Below, piece by piece: positions 33,059 to 42,684 of a stretch of 64,000 bases of DNA. This DNA comes from Tritrichomonas musculus (Eukaryota; Parabasalia; Tritrichomonadida; Tritrichomonadidae). The DNA is taken from the NCBI GenBank assembly GCA_039105265.1, contig JAPFFF010000007.1:1612001-1676000 (forward strand), given 5' to 3'. The position numbers and the translations under genes were made by a program. The notes beneath the pieces were generated by a model. It had not been told where the DNA came from, made no database searches, and was given only the letters and a program-made list of their open reading frames with translations. The first letter of the stretch is position 1. Each line of letters starts with the position of its first letter.

Positions 33059-34155
33059 ACAATTACCCGCAACACAGAAACATATTCGTCGCTCGGGCCA
33101 CTGCTGAGGAGGAGTTGGCCATAATAGTTGTATCCGCAGGCGAGGACTCTGCCTTCACGCGTCTCGAAAAGTGAATGACAACATCCGGCGTAGGCTGCCC
33201 TGATTTTGTTGCCAGAAAGTGACGAAATCTCAGTGAACGAGGGAACTTCACTTCTTCCTTGCTCAAAGCCGAGCTGGCCGCAACTGTTTGATCCACGCCC
33301 AAAGACCCGGCCTTCACTGCTGACTGCCAGGCAGCGATCGTGCGAGCCAGACAGCCAGACGACTTTTTGGCCTGACAGTTCTGAAACCTCTGAAAATTTG
33401 AGGACGAAGCTTCGTGATTCGATACTTGACGCGAAGACCCGCCCGCTCCAGCTCAGCGCAAAAACTGATTTGTTGAGGCAGGCAACCATCGTCGCCTTCT
33501 CGCCGCCAGGAAGAGAAACAGCATCGATGCGCGACGATGGCGAATTTCTGACTGAGTCACGGTTGATGAAGATGACTTTGCCGTCGGTGCAGATCGCAGC
33601 TGCATGATAAAAACCGCCGAAAAGTGACACTGGCTCTCGGTTGCCGATGTCAAGAAAAACTGGGGTGCCCTCGCTTATTCCATAATCGCAGAAAACGAGC
33701 TGCCACAACTTTTTTTTTGTGTAATATGCGCAGACAGCAGAAACAGGCGCCCGCTGCCGCCCGCTGCTGCCATTCATCGAAAATTCTGTAAATCGGCTGT
33801 GGACTGTCTTCTCGAGCGGGCCGCTGATTCGGCGGTCGTTGCTGCTGCCAACTCCGATCAGAGAGCCGGAACGAGTGACAGAAGCCGAGTGGCAGCAGTA
33901 GGCTGAGTAAGACAGGAGCGAAGACGGATCCAGCTGCAAATTCTGAGGAGGGTGGATGACTGCATCATTATGCTGGTTTTCGCCAACCTGACGGTTATCA
34001 TCCCATCCGCCAACGACGATATTTTCTGCGTATTGTTGAATGTGACGATAGAAACCGTTTCCTTCTCTTTCGTTTGACTTGGATGATTTTTGCCGTGACT
34101 CTTTCATGCTGAAGTAGAAGCAATTCCTGATTTTGTTCCAAAGTGAGACTGTCAT
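32707..34155 (-). CDS. RCC1-repeat protein (alpha-tubulin suppressor-like), frame broken near 33,075
   Basis: From ATG 34,155. RCC1-type propeller repeats are seen in YCCHSASVTRSGSLIGVGSS, CLAVSSEGRVFGRGSNSCGQ and AYAGCCHSLFETREGRVLAC, followed by GYNYYGQLLLSSGPSDEYV. After that point (about 33,075) this frame runs into residues unlike the family (VLRVIVCMPFSSVEI) and ends at 32,707. The other frame then carries FCVAGN...PPPNTP. About a dozen residues expected between EYV and FCVAG (related proteins have a 'TETTI..GAT' stretch) are missing. This points to a small out-of-frame deletion, or to an assembly error. The RCC1 part is strikingly G/C-rich, while the tail is AT-rich. RCC1-like propellers act in signalling or in Ran exchange; the specific role is unknown. 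Confidence 0.7.
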   Translation of the reverse strand: MTVSLWNKIRNCFYFSMKESRQKSSKSNEREGNGFYRHIQQYAENIVVGGWDDNRQVGENQHNDAVIHPPQNLQLDPSSLLSYSAYCCHSASVTRSGSLIGVGSSNDRRISGPLEKTVHSRFTEFSMNGSSGRQRAPVSAVCAYYTKKKLWQLVFCDYGISEGTPVFLDIGNREPVSLFGGFYHAAAICTDGKVIFINRDSVRNSPSSRIDAVSLPGGEKATMVACLNKSVFALSWSGRVFASSIESRSFVLKFSEVSELSGQKVVWLSGSHDRCLAVSSEGRVFGRGSNSCGQLGFEQGRSEVPSFTEISSLSGNKIRAAYAGCCHSLFETREGRVLACGYNYYGQLLLSSGPSDEYVSVLRVIVCMPFSSVEILRQTRQSAMIAINSIHIILILINLIPVVLHIIINILDNGDQHNLTSIIKLIFLICHIVNLIVIITGLEMTDNFRMQNVIVWISGIQNHFSLMRIISSQLFSMIILIK

Positions 34156-34414
34156 TTCATTTTTCGAAATTAAAATAAACGATATTCATAATGATATATT
34201 TGTTTAAATTTGAGAAGGAGTTAATAAAACACCGTTGTTTTTTTGTTATGACATTAATTAAAAATTGTCCTAGGTTATTTTATTGAAATTTTGCTCATTA
34301 TTATTATGCATTATTACTCATTTTAAGTGAGATAAGATTGGGTACAAAAATGATTTAATTTTTTTTATTATTTTTATAAAATAACTCTGCATTTTCTCTT
34401 TTTGAATTCGATCT
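34156..34414. promoter_or_regulatory. Divergent intergenic region between the RCC1-like gene and ASF1
   Basis: About 315 bp separate the two ATGs (34,155 minus, 34,470 plus). The ASF1 side has the CTCAAAAAGTT motif; the RCC1 side has no obvious copy. Otherwise plain AT-rich DNA. Confidence 0.4.
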
Positions 34415-34425
34415 CTCAAAAAGTT
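34415..34425 (+). promoter_or_regulatory. Candidate core promoter motif CTCAAAAAGTT (ASF1)
   Basis: It ends 44 nt before the ASF1 ATG at 34,470 and is identical to the WD40 copy. Confidence 0.45.
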
Positions 34426-34469
34426 AAAATTTTTCATAGAAAAGTTAACAATTTTTTTTGTAAACGTAA

Positions 34470-34949
34470 ATGAGTATTAATGTTTCAAATGTAATTGTTG
34501 TGAATCCAAAAGGTGCATTCACAGATGATATTGAAGTATTTTTTTCATTTAAATTAACTAACACATAGTTTGATATTGAATTTGCATGTGTAGCCGCTAT
34601 ATCATCATATATAAATTGGCAAGTTTGCTATGTAGGCTCTGCGACATCTCATGATTATGATCAAATACTAGCAAATGTACTTGTTGGCCCAATTGAAATT
34701 GGTGTGAACAGGTTCGTACTTAGAGCAGACCCACCTAAAAAAAATGATGATATCTCTCCTGAAGACTTCTCATATACTGTTATTATGCTAGAAGCATTTT
34801 ATAAAGAGCAAGAATTTATTCGAATTGGTTATTACGTTTCAAATACAATACCTGAAGATGCTGGCGATAATCCTGATCCTTCAAAAATTATAAGAGAAAT
34901 ATTAATTGAAGATACGACTGTTCATCAATCCCAGATTAAATGGGACTAA
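34470..34949 (+). CDS. ASF1: Histone chaperone ASF1, with one 33-nt intron
   Basis: Exon 1 is 34,470-34,535 (22 codons) and exon 2 is 34,569-34,949 (126 codons plus stop). The spliced product is 148 residues, the size of the conserved ASF1 core. Exon 1 reads MSINVSNVIVVNPKGAFTDD. Exon 2 gives INWQVCYVGSATSHDYDQIL, then VLVGPIEIGVNRFVLRADPP, and later FIRIGYYVSNTIPED. These match the ASF1 landmarks 'W...YVGS....DQ.L..ILVGP...G...FV..ADPP' and 'F.RVGYYVNNEY'. Removing the intron restores alignment with animal ASF1 without gap across the junction (FTDxxEF...). Residues needed for H3-H4 binding (Val and Asp in the VLVGP...ADPP region) are present. It escorts H3-H4 in nuclear chromatin assembly. 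Fits with the nearby bromodomain gene in theme only. Confidence 0.93.
34536..34568 (+). other. Spliceosomal mini-intron of 33 nt in ASF1
   Basis: Begins GTATTT and ends ACTAACACATAG, in which branch-point and 3' splice site are fused as in known trichomonad introns (ACTAACACACAG). It lies between codons (phase 0). Unspliced, it would bring an in-frame TAG at its end, and the conserved ASF1 sequence resumes exactly after it. The 5' site GTATTT departs from the usual GTATGT. Confidence 0.9.
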
Positions 34950-35160
34950 TTAAAAATAATAGAGATATAATTTATTTAATTTTTTAAAAAAGATATTGTA
35001 AGATATTATGATTTTTATTTTTTATTCAAAATAGCTTATTTATTCAAAAAACATAAAAATAAAATAAAAATATAAATATGTCGTTTACATCAATCTTCAA
35101 TAATAGTAAAAAAAAATATATCATATATACTATAATCATCATTAATAATTACACACTAAT

Positions 35161-36672
35161 TTACAACATAATTAAATTATTCACAAGTTGCTTGAACCTT
35201 GGTCCTAGTTCAGAAACTCTTGTTAAGAATTTTGTGCAAGCAATCTTGCATTTTTCCTTTGCAACAGAAACAACAGGCTCTAATGAACTTTGAAGTTTTT
35301 CAAAAAGATCTATATCCAACGTTGCTACTAAATAAAAACCAAGAATGTCAAAAATGACTTCTGTCTTTTCTTCATCTCTCATTAGTTCTCCAAATTGTGG
35401 CAAAAGAGTAGCAAAAAGCTGTTGCCAAATTTGTGCTGATGTTGAATCCATTGGTTGCTTCAAAAGTAATTTGCAGAGTGCAAATTCTACATCCCATTTT
35501 TGGAGTGGTAAACTTTGTATATGTGTAATAACAGTTGAATTAACAGCAGCACTATTCCAAGTGTTTGTTAACCTACCAAGTTGGATTGGACCAACTGGCG
35601 AATCTACAGTGCATCTTTCAGTACAAACCGTCTCGATATTTTGAGCTCCGATTTTCTTGAATAATTGAAGAAGCAATTGCGATGATATATTACCAAGCTC
35701 TGATACAAGATGAAGTGTTAATGACAAAACATCAAGTCTTGTTGTGTTATCTATTAATTTCGCTAAAGGAGCTTCTTGATTGGCATCTACCAATAGTTGA
35801 ATAAGAGCTGTTTGCATAATAGTTCGATCATCGTCAACAAAAGTTGATATTTTTTCTATATATTTCTGTAATAATTCATTATTGATTGGTGCTAAGTAAC
35901 GCAAAATATGAATAGCATATGGCTGATAATCTTTATTATCAAGGCCTTTATCAACATAATCAGCATAAAGGTCGCATAAACGAGAGGAAAATATTCTTTC
36001 TTGCATAACAGTGTGGCTTAAAATAATATATTGAGTTTCAACATCAGGACAACAGTTAAGTATTTGTGGAACTCGACTATCGCGAGATGATTCATCTGAT
36101 TCAGTATGCGCAAAAATAAGTGTAATTACAGGAGGAATAAGATTTCGATCATTTAAAAATGGACTATATATAGAAAATACATTTTTCATAAATAATCCTG
36201 CAAGTAATTGCGGTTCTGTTTCAGCAGCATTTTGTGCCAGCTGGGATAAAAAATCAAATAGTTCTGGTGATTGAGTGGCTTGAGATGCAATAAAATGATG
36301 GAAACGCCAAAAGTCAGTTGAACGTGAACAAAAAATTTGAGCGAGGCTTTTCAAATATCTTGACCTTAATAATTCGATGTATTTAATAAACAGACCAGAA
36401 GGTGGTGATGAAACTGGAGAAAATGAAAAGATAACAGGATCAATAGCTCCTGGATTAGATTTTTTATTTGCAATTGATTGATCAACAGAGTCAACAAAAT
36501 CTTGAGATTGAATGTGTTCAGTATGGACAAATTCTGAAAGAGCTTGATTAAGCATATCGAAAAGACCAACAGTAGCTGTTGGAGACCGAGGCTTTACTTG
36601 CTTATTGCGCGCTGCTTTTTGATCTGTTTTGTTCATTATGAAAGATAACGTATTTATATAAACGGTCGGCAT
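35161..36672 (-). CDS. Helical (HEAT/ARM-like) protein of unknown function (503 aa)
   Basis: Intronless minus-strand frame. The ATG at 36,672 gives a 12-residue leader before a second ATG at 36,636 (MNKTDQKAARNKQV); the second is the more natural start. The protein is almost all amphipathic helices with leucine-rich pairs (for example YAIHILRYLAPINNELLQKY and LSLTLHLVSELGNISSQLLL), typical of an alpha-solenoid scaffold. No catalytic motif, signal peptide or membrane segment is visible. Codon use is that of a normal expressed gene. I do not recognise the family. It could be a diverged subunit of a large nuclear or trafficking complex, but nothing in the sequence decides this. The gene is convergent with ASF1, 211 bp apart. 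Confidence 0.75.
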   Translation of the reverse strand: MPTVYINTLSFIMNKTDQKAARNKQVKPRSPTATVGLFDMLNQALSEFVHTEHIQSQDFVDSVDQSIANKKSNPGAIDPVIFSFSPVSSPPSGLFIKYIELLRSRYLKSLAQIFCSRSTDFWRFHHFIASQATQSPELFDFLSQLAQNAAETEPQLLAGLFMKNVFSIYSPFLNDRNLIPPVITLIFAHTESDESSRDSRVPQILNCCPDVETQYIILSHTVMQERIFSSRLCDLYADYVDKGLDNKDYQPYAIHILRYLAPINNELLQKYIEKISTFVDDDRTIMQTALIQLLVDANQEAPLAKLIDNTTRLDVLSLTLHLVSELGNISSQLLLQLFKKIGAQNIETVCTERCTVDSPVGPIQLGRLTNTWNSAAVNSTVITHIQSLPLQKWDVEFALCKLLLKQPMDSTSAQIWQQLFATLLPQFGELMRDEEKTEVIFDILGFYLVATLDIDLFEKLQSSLEPVVSVAKEKCKIACTKFLTRVSELGPRFKQLVNNLIML

Positions 36673-36822
36673 TTATTTCTTGAATATGAAATGATAAGAA
36701 TTAATGATTTATATACTTTTATATCTTTATTTTAATAACAATAGATTAAATCTAGGCTTTATGTAAGCATGTCAACTTGGATTTTATTTTTGAAAATGGT
36801 GGATTTTATTGGAATTTTGGTT

Positions 36823-37301
36823 TAGACTTGTTATTCTCCGATTCTCGAGATCGATAATTGATTGACTTTTTGATATCGATACATAAATATACACAGATTC
36901 TCGAGATCGATTTCAGAGATCGAGAATTTTGTTTCTCAGCTTTTGATATCAGAATTTTCAATTAAACTTTTTGATAAATATATGATCGTAATTCATTCTC
37001 AAATATTTCTTAAAAAAAGAATGTATTTTTTGATTTTAATCTTAAAATAAACATCAATGCATTTTATTATTTATTTTTAAATATTTTAAAATTCCAAATA
37101 CCAATTATAAAAAAAGATAAATCAGTTTGAGATCTCGAGATATCTGAAATTGATATCAAGTTTACAATTATTTTTATATCACATTTCATACCTGATATCT
37201 TGATAATCGATAATCTCGATATTAGATTTTTAAACTGATAATCGAGTATCAGATGCAAAAAAGTGACGTTTTTGATATCGATTCTCAAAATAACAAGTCT
37301 A
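36823..37301. mobile_element. TA-flanked MITE with many GATATCGA/TCGAGATC motifs (479 bp)
   Basis: Ends GACTTGTTATT (36,825-36,835) and AATAACAAGTC (37,289-37,299), with TA on both sides (36,823-36,824, 37,300-37,301). The next bases (TCCGATTCTCGAGATCGAT on the left, TTGAGAATCGATATC on the right) also match in part. The interior holds about a dozen short palindromes of the GATATC, ATCGAT and CTCGAG kind, such as TTTTTGATATCGAT near both ends. Non-coding. Confidence 0.65.
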
Positions 37302-37746
37302 CCTATACCATCTTTTTATTTCAATATTAAAAAAAAAATTCATAAAGAACGTGATATGTTCGTGAATCTTGAATTCTTCATATAAGATTATATATTTTAT
37401 GAGATTTGGAATGCTTTTAATTGAAAATTATAATGTATTTGAAAATAATAAATATTATCAAAAAATTTTTCTGATATACAAAGCATTAATCTTAAGTCAC
37501 TTGAATTATTATAAATAAATAATGTAGAAAAATGATTATTTAAAGTTATATCGTTATAAAATATAAATGCAATATGTTATTTTTTTTTTCTGAACTTTTA
37601 TACTTCATAAAGCATCAGTTTTGATATCTTTTAGTACTTTTATAGTTTTTTTTATTTCCTTTTTTAATTCTTGCATTTCATTTGCAAAAAGAATCATTTT
37701 TAAAATATCTTATCAAATATAAATTCAAAAAGTTTATTTAAATAGA

Positions 37747-38009
37747 ATGACATTTTACACCCAAAATAATAATAAAAAATAAAAACCTTAACGTTCTCCT
37801 CCATGGTTTTTATGGTTTTTATTTCAATGCATTTTGATCGGAAATGATCGTTTTTCTCACAAATAAAACCAAAAAATCATAAAAAACGTTTTTTGTTTGA
37901 ATGCATTTTGATCGAAAATGATCGAAACGCAATCAAATAAAATCCATAAAAACCATGGAGGAGAACGTTAAGGTTTTTATTTTTTTTTATTTTGGGTGTA
38001 AAATGGCAT
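37747..38009. mobile_element. Foldback MITE, 263 bp
   Basis: Long arms of about 80 bp, near-perfect inverted copies: ATTTTACACCCAAAATAA near the outer left edge, AACGTTCTCCTCCATGG farther in, and their complements on the right. The centre carries the direct repeat AATGCATTTTGATCG twice. The transcript could fold into a long hairpin. Non-coding. Confidence 0.85.
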
Positions 38010-38397
38010 AAAAGTGTCTCTTAAATATTCATGTTGTAAAATGCCATATTAAAATATTACTCAAAAAAATGAAGAATTTTTAATAGAAATTTTTGACAAC
38101 AAAACTTAAAAACCACCAATAAAAACCAGTTTTGGATTTTAAATCTATGGAGGCTATTGCTGACATGCTTACTTTATGTAGTCAATGACAACTTTTGAGC
38201 ATTTGATATTTATGAAAGAAAATATACTTATTTTTTTAGTAGGTACTGGTCATTTTGAGCTGAAAAATTTACTAATACTGGCTGTTTTCAAAACAAAAAG
38301 ACCACCAATTTAAGGCTTTAGATATGAAAAACAAATTCAAAAAAAAAACTGGCCAAATTGTTTGGGCATAATTTTTAAAAATTTTAATAAAATTTTC

Positions 38398-38919
38398 ATG
38401 GATTCAGACTCAGATACAGATATTCAAACTAAAATACAGAGCTTAATTAACTTTAACATTGATCACTTGAATTTTATTCGTCAAAAAGTTAATGATAATG
38501 AATTATCTGATGATCAACTCTCCATTTTACATGATCAATTATTAAATAATTATAACGTTCTTGATAAACTCTTACAAACAGAAACAGAAAAACAACATTC
38601 ATCATCAAAAACCAAAGGCAAATCAAAATCAACCGCAAATAATATTAATAATAATAAACCTAAGACCAAGAAAACAACTCGAAATAATAGAAATTCTATG
38701 CAAGATACTGACGTCATGAAACTTAAATCTGATTCGAGCGATTCGAACAAATCAGATGATAACACAAACACTGGCGCACGAACGAGACCATCTACCAATT
38801 CATCGCATAAAAAGAAATCAAGCCAAGAGTTGTTAACCAACAATTCAAACACAGGAGGTCGTAAAAAAAGGACAAACAAATTTCGCGATAGTGAACAATT
38901 GTACTTGGAAGATGAATAA
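38398..38919 (+). CDS. Small protein with acidic start, helical segment and basic low-complexity tail (173 aa)
   Basis: The ATG at 38,398 opens MDSDSDTDIQTKIQSLINFN; upstream in-frame sequence has only a TTG. Residues 1-8 are acidic. About 12-65 form one or two helices (HLNFIRQKVNDNELSDDQLS and the following heptad-like leucines). From about 66 on the chain is rich in Lys, Ser, Thr and Asn (KTKGKSKST, RTRPSTNSSHKKKSS, GGRKKRTNKFRD) with putative nuclear localisation signals. It ends with the acidic LEDE. The layout would suit a small nuclear complex subunit. No family recognised, and the frame on the opposite strand is a shadow. Confidence 0.65.
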   Translation: MDSDSDTDIQTKIQSLINFNIDHLNFIRQKVNDNELSDDQLSILHDQLLNNYNVLDKLLQTETEKQHSSSKTKGKSKSTANNINNNKPKTKKTTRNNRNSMQDTDVMKLKSDSSDSNKSDDNTNTGARTRPSTNSSHKKKSSQELLTNNSNTGGRKKRTNKFRDSEQLYLEDE

Positions 38920-41640
38920 TAAATTTTGTTTTAACAACTGACTTAAAAATTTGTTATATGATTCTTTTTAAGTTATTTGATATTTATCAATTTCATTTTT
39001 TATAGTATCTTTTTTTTTTTTTTTTTGATATATCAATATAGTAGTATGACTCATAATTCTTTGATATTTAATGGTTGTTTGTCTCTTGCCTTAAAAATTT
39101 TTTTAAAAAACGAATACCATCATTTCATTGAAATGATTTCAACAAAAATTAAATGATGTTATTCTTAATGACGTATTTACAAGCTTTATAAATGTGATTT
39201 TTAATTAATTTTATATTTAAAATTTTCAGGACGTTAATTTGATGAAAATGTGATTGATGTTTTTAATATACAAATTTTAATTTAAATTTGTATAATTATG
39301 AAACTTGAGTAATAGTTCATTTTGAAAATGAAATGAATATATACATTTCTTTTAAAAACTGTAATTTGTATTATCTATTTCAAAATGGTCAAATTTTAAC
39401 CTTAATTTGATCTTAAAAGATAACTTCTTTTTGAAATCCTAAAATATGTCTAATTATACAAATTTTTTAATTAGATGCCAACGTTGCCATATGACAAAAC
39501 ATCACTGATTTATTGAGAATGAATAAAATCAATATGCTTTATACAATGAATTTGATCTTTTTTTTAAAATTGAATTTTGAATTGATCTGTTTTTTTTTTT
39601 TCTTTCTTTTCGGAAATGAGGAAATATTCGACAACATTTGTAACCATTTGTGAATAATTATTCAGATGAATATCTTTCTAATCAGATCATTTCATAATAA
39701 AAAAACCATAAATAACTAAAATATTAAAATAAATTTCCTTTTCATATGAATAATGTCCATTTTTCTTGTTCAAACTTTCTTTTTTTAGGAAAAAAAGAAA
39801 ATTATATCTTAAAATTAAAAAGTTAAAGATTCAATATTAAAAAAAATATCAAGGAAATAATATACTATCAAATTCCATTAAAATCAATAATATGTTACCA
39901 GTTAATTTTCCAAAATTGATTAATTTTATTGGCGGTTTTTCTCCTCAAATATTTGAGAGCGATTTTTTATTTGATAGGAGCTTTTCAAATTATATCACTT
40001 TTGATAAGTTATAATTTCAAATAATTGATACCAATTTTTATTTGAAAATTAAAAACATAATATCATATGTTAAATTAAAACAAATACAAATATCGTACAA
40101 TATAAAATTGATAATGAAAATTTGTTTTGATAAATCAATTAAATTATTTGATCTATTTTTATATGATAAAAAAAATCTTAAACCAATTTTAGTGAAAATT
40201 TTAATTTTTTTTTTCATATGGAAAATTTTTTTTTTTTTTTTTTTTTTTTTTGAATTTTATTCATATTAAAACTAATTTATGTTTTGATCTTTTCACACAG
40301 TCAATAATTAATTATCTCAATGTATTAATTTATTCAAATTTTATTTTTTCATGTATTCAATTTTTAAATGATGAATTCTTAATTTATTCAATTTTGAAAA
40401 AGGTTTAAATTGCTTTTGTTTGAAATGATTTGAAATGTTAAATTATTACTTTTCAGTTAATTATGGTCGATAAATTTATGGTAAAAAAATCATTGAATTA
40501 CAAAAAGTAATAATATAAATATACAATGAGATTTGCTAGAAATACTTCAAAAATTTTGATTGTAACGAAAACAATTAAATTATGAAAACTATAAATATAT
40601 TTATTTGATTGAAAACTGACTAAACATCCATAGGATAATATCATTAGTTTTAACTGAAGCATCAGTAATATTTCAAGAATGTAATTACACTACCAAACTA
40701 AAAATATTATTTTTTTTTTTTCGGATAAATATGTTTTTTGAACTTTTTTTAGATTTATTAATAATAATATTTACTTTAATAACATATTATTCATGTAAAT
40801 TTAAAGGTTAGGTGAAACAATATCATTAATTTTCTGAGGAAAACCCTAATTTAATCGAAAATATATAATATCATATCTTACCTTCATATTTTACTTTTTT
40901 ATTCCAAAATTATATAATTGAATTGAAACAAAAGTTACAAACTTTAGATTTTAAAGAAATTTTATTGAATTATTTTTATTATAACTTTTCATTAGATATT
41001 AAAATCTCATCCATTGAAATAATTCACTAATCAATTGAAATGCTTTGAGTTCAATTTGTCATTATTCTTTATTGTCTTTTCAATATCTATATGTAATTTT
41101 CATTTATAGATAATTTTTAATATTTTTTATTGTTTTTTAAAAAAGAGTAAATTTTCCATTTAATTAGAAATATTTATGAAGAAACATCTTTTTCACAATT
41201 ATTTTGTTAAAAAAGTACCAAAGTCTCTATTTTTGATTCTCTAATGCTGGCAAATATATTTTACATCATTTATGTAGCATAATCACTTTTGATTATCCAA
41301 TAGAAATTTAAAAGTGGTTGAATTTTTAGGATTCTTGAATTGAGATGACTATGAATATTTAATTAATATTTGAGAATTAATCTCAAATTTATTTTTAATA
41401 TTTCAAAATTTCAATTAAATAAAAAATTGAAAGACATCCAAATCAAACAAAAGTCCTTTTGATAATATTTTATTCAACTAATTTTGAATTCTCTCTCAAA
41501 TATCAATTCAATATTGAAATACATTTCAATTTTTGCATTGAAACAAACGGATAATTGAAAAATCGGTTATCATGTAGAAAGAATCAAATTTATAATCAAA
41601 TTTATTCATAATTTAATTTCATAGATATCCTAATTTTCAA
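38920..41640. other. Gene-free AT-rich region, 2.7 kb, upstream of the Myb gene
   Basis: No gene found on either strand. It has long T or A runs (about 39,009-39,026 and 40,228-40,251) and many short TTGAA/TTCAA and CATTTTGAAATG-like words. No terminal inverted repeat noticed. The frame at 40,042-40,269 depends on a poly-T run and is not credible. Confidence 0.6.
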
Positions 41641-42684
41641 ATGGATTTATCTAAATTCGCTGGGCTCGAGCACATGGTTGATCTTGCAATCTCAGACGTG
41701 GAAGACTCAATGACTGATCTTTCAAAAGAGATGAAAGATAAACTTAATGCATTATTCACATCTTATGTTTATGAAGAGATCTCCTACGAAAAGTGCAGGA
41801 CATCGCTTTTGTCTTTAATCGGAAGAGATGACTCTCTTTCAAGGATTCGCGAAATTATGATGATTCCAGATGATCCTCTTCCATTTAATGAAGAACAAGA
41901 ACAAAACAATAAAAAAATTGATTATCACATATCATCTCGCAAAAAAAATCATACTTGGACTGCAATTGAAGATCAAAGATTACTTGCAGCTGTTGCTAGA
42001 TATGGCATTGAAAATTGGAAAAACATTGCTGATTTTGTTGGAAATGGAAGAACACGTTCTCAATGCTCTCAAAGATGGCTAAGATGCTTAAATCCAAAAA
42101 TATCAAAAAAAAGTTGGACAAATGAAGATGATAAACAATTAAAAGAACTGGTTGAACAGCACGGAAATAAATCATGGACTAAAATAGCAAGTATTATGGG
42201 AAATAGAAGTGATGTTCAATGCAGATATCATTATAATCATTTAATGGAATGCCAAAATTTTCACAACAGTTCAGTTGATTCACCTCAAAATAATCATAAC
42301 GATAACCTTTTAACGAAAACAAGTTCAACTGACCTTTATCATAACCATCAAAATATCTTTCCTCAGCCAACTTTTCACTTTTTGATAGCAACACCTCCAA
42401 ACACTATGATTCCAGATAATATGAATATGATGATTCCTCTCTCAACATCGCGGTTTTTTACATCAACTCCTTCGTTTTTAAATAATAATAATAATCCTCC
42501 TAATAGAAATATAAGCCATCAAACCCAAAATAACATTTCCGAAAAACCTAAAATTGTTCAACATCAGTTAGAACAACCACCTCATTTAAATACAGTTAAT
42601 CACGAAATCAAGAAAAATACAGATAAAAAGGTTACTGGGATTGATGATGATTCTCTCTCGTTGTTTTTAGGCCATTTTCAATAA
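41641..42684 (+). CDS. R2R3-type Myb DNA-binding protein (347 aa)
   Basis: Residues 1-100 form an acidic helical N-terminus. Myb repeat 1 (about 104-150) reads HTWTAIEDQRLLAAVARYG, then ENWKNIADFVGNGRTRSQCS and QRWLRCLNP. Repeat 2 (about 157-202) reads KKSWTNEDDKQLKELVEQHG, then KSWTKIASIMGNRSDVQCRY. The tryptophans (W106, the W in NWKNI, W in QRW; W in SWTNE and SWTKI) and the recognition-helix residues typical of c-Myb R2 and R3 are kept, so specific DNA binding is expected. The remaining 145 residues are Asn-, Pro- and Thr-rich and probably disordered, with QLEQPPH and a final acidic GIDDDSLSLFLGHF that could be an activation or docking peptide. In trichomonads such two-repeat Mybs are transcription factors. 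Large gene-free flanks (2.7 and 3.0 kb) are unusual for this window. Confidence 0.92.
   Translation: MDLSKFAGLEHMVDLAISDVEDSMTDLSKEMKDKLNALFTSYVYEEISYEKCRTSLLSLIGRDDSLSRIREIMMIPDDPLPFNEEQEQNNKKIDYHISSRKKNHTWTAIEDQRLLAAVARYGIENWKNIADFVGNGRTRSQCSQRWLRCLNPKISKKSWTNEDDKQLKELVEQHGNKSWTKIASIMGNRSDVQCRYHYNHLMECQNFHNSSVDSPQNNHNDNLLTKTSSTDLYHNHQNIFPQPTFHFLIATPPNTMIPDNMNMMIPLSTSRFFTSTPSFLNNNNNPPNRNISHQTQNNISEKPKIVQHQLEQPPHLNTVNHEIKKNTDKKVTGIDDDSLSLFLGHFQ

Larger units (their letters stand above)
36763..38172. mobile_element. Putative TIR element, 1.41 kb, hosting two MITEs
   Basis: GTAAGCATGTCA (36,763-36,774) is matched by its reverse complement TGACATGCTTAC (38,161-38,172). Farther in, the ends share looser similarity (both contain 'ggtggattttattgg'-like sequence on the respective strands). 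It contains the MITEs at 36,823-37,301 and 37,747-38,009. No coding frame. The short arms make this less certain than its contents. Confidence 0.4.

Noticed and set aside
33075-33100. Intron as explanation for the frame change in the RCC1-like gene
   Set aside because: There is no ACTAACACACAG-like 3' end and no GTATGT donor there; a deletion or assembly error fits better.
38362-38397. Twelve-residue N-terminal extension of the 173-aa protein
   Set aside because: It begins with TTG; the first ATG is at 38,398, as expected for a eukaryotic start.
40042-40269. 75-codon frame ending in a phenylalanine run
   Set aside because: The run is a poly-T tract; composition fits non-coding DNA.
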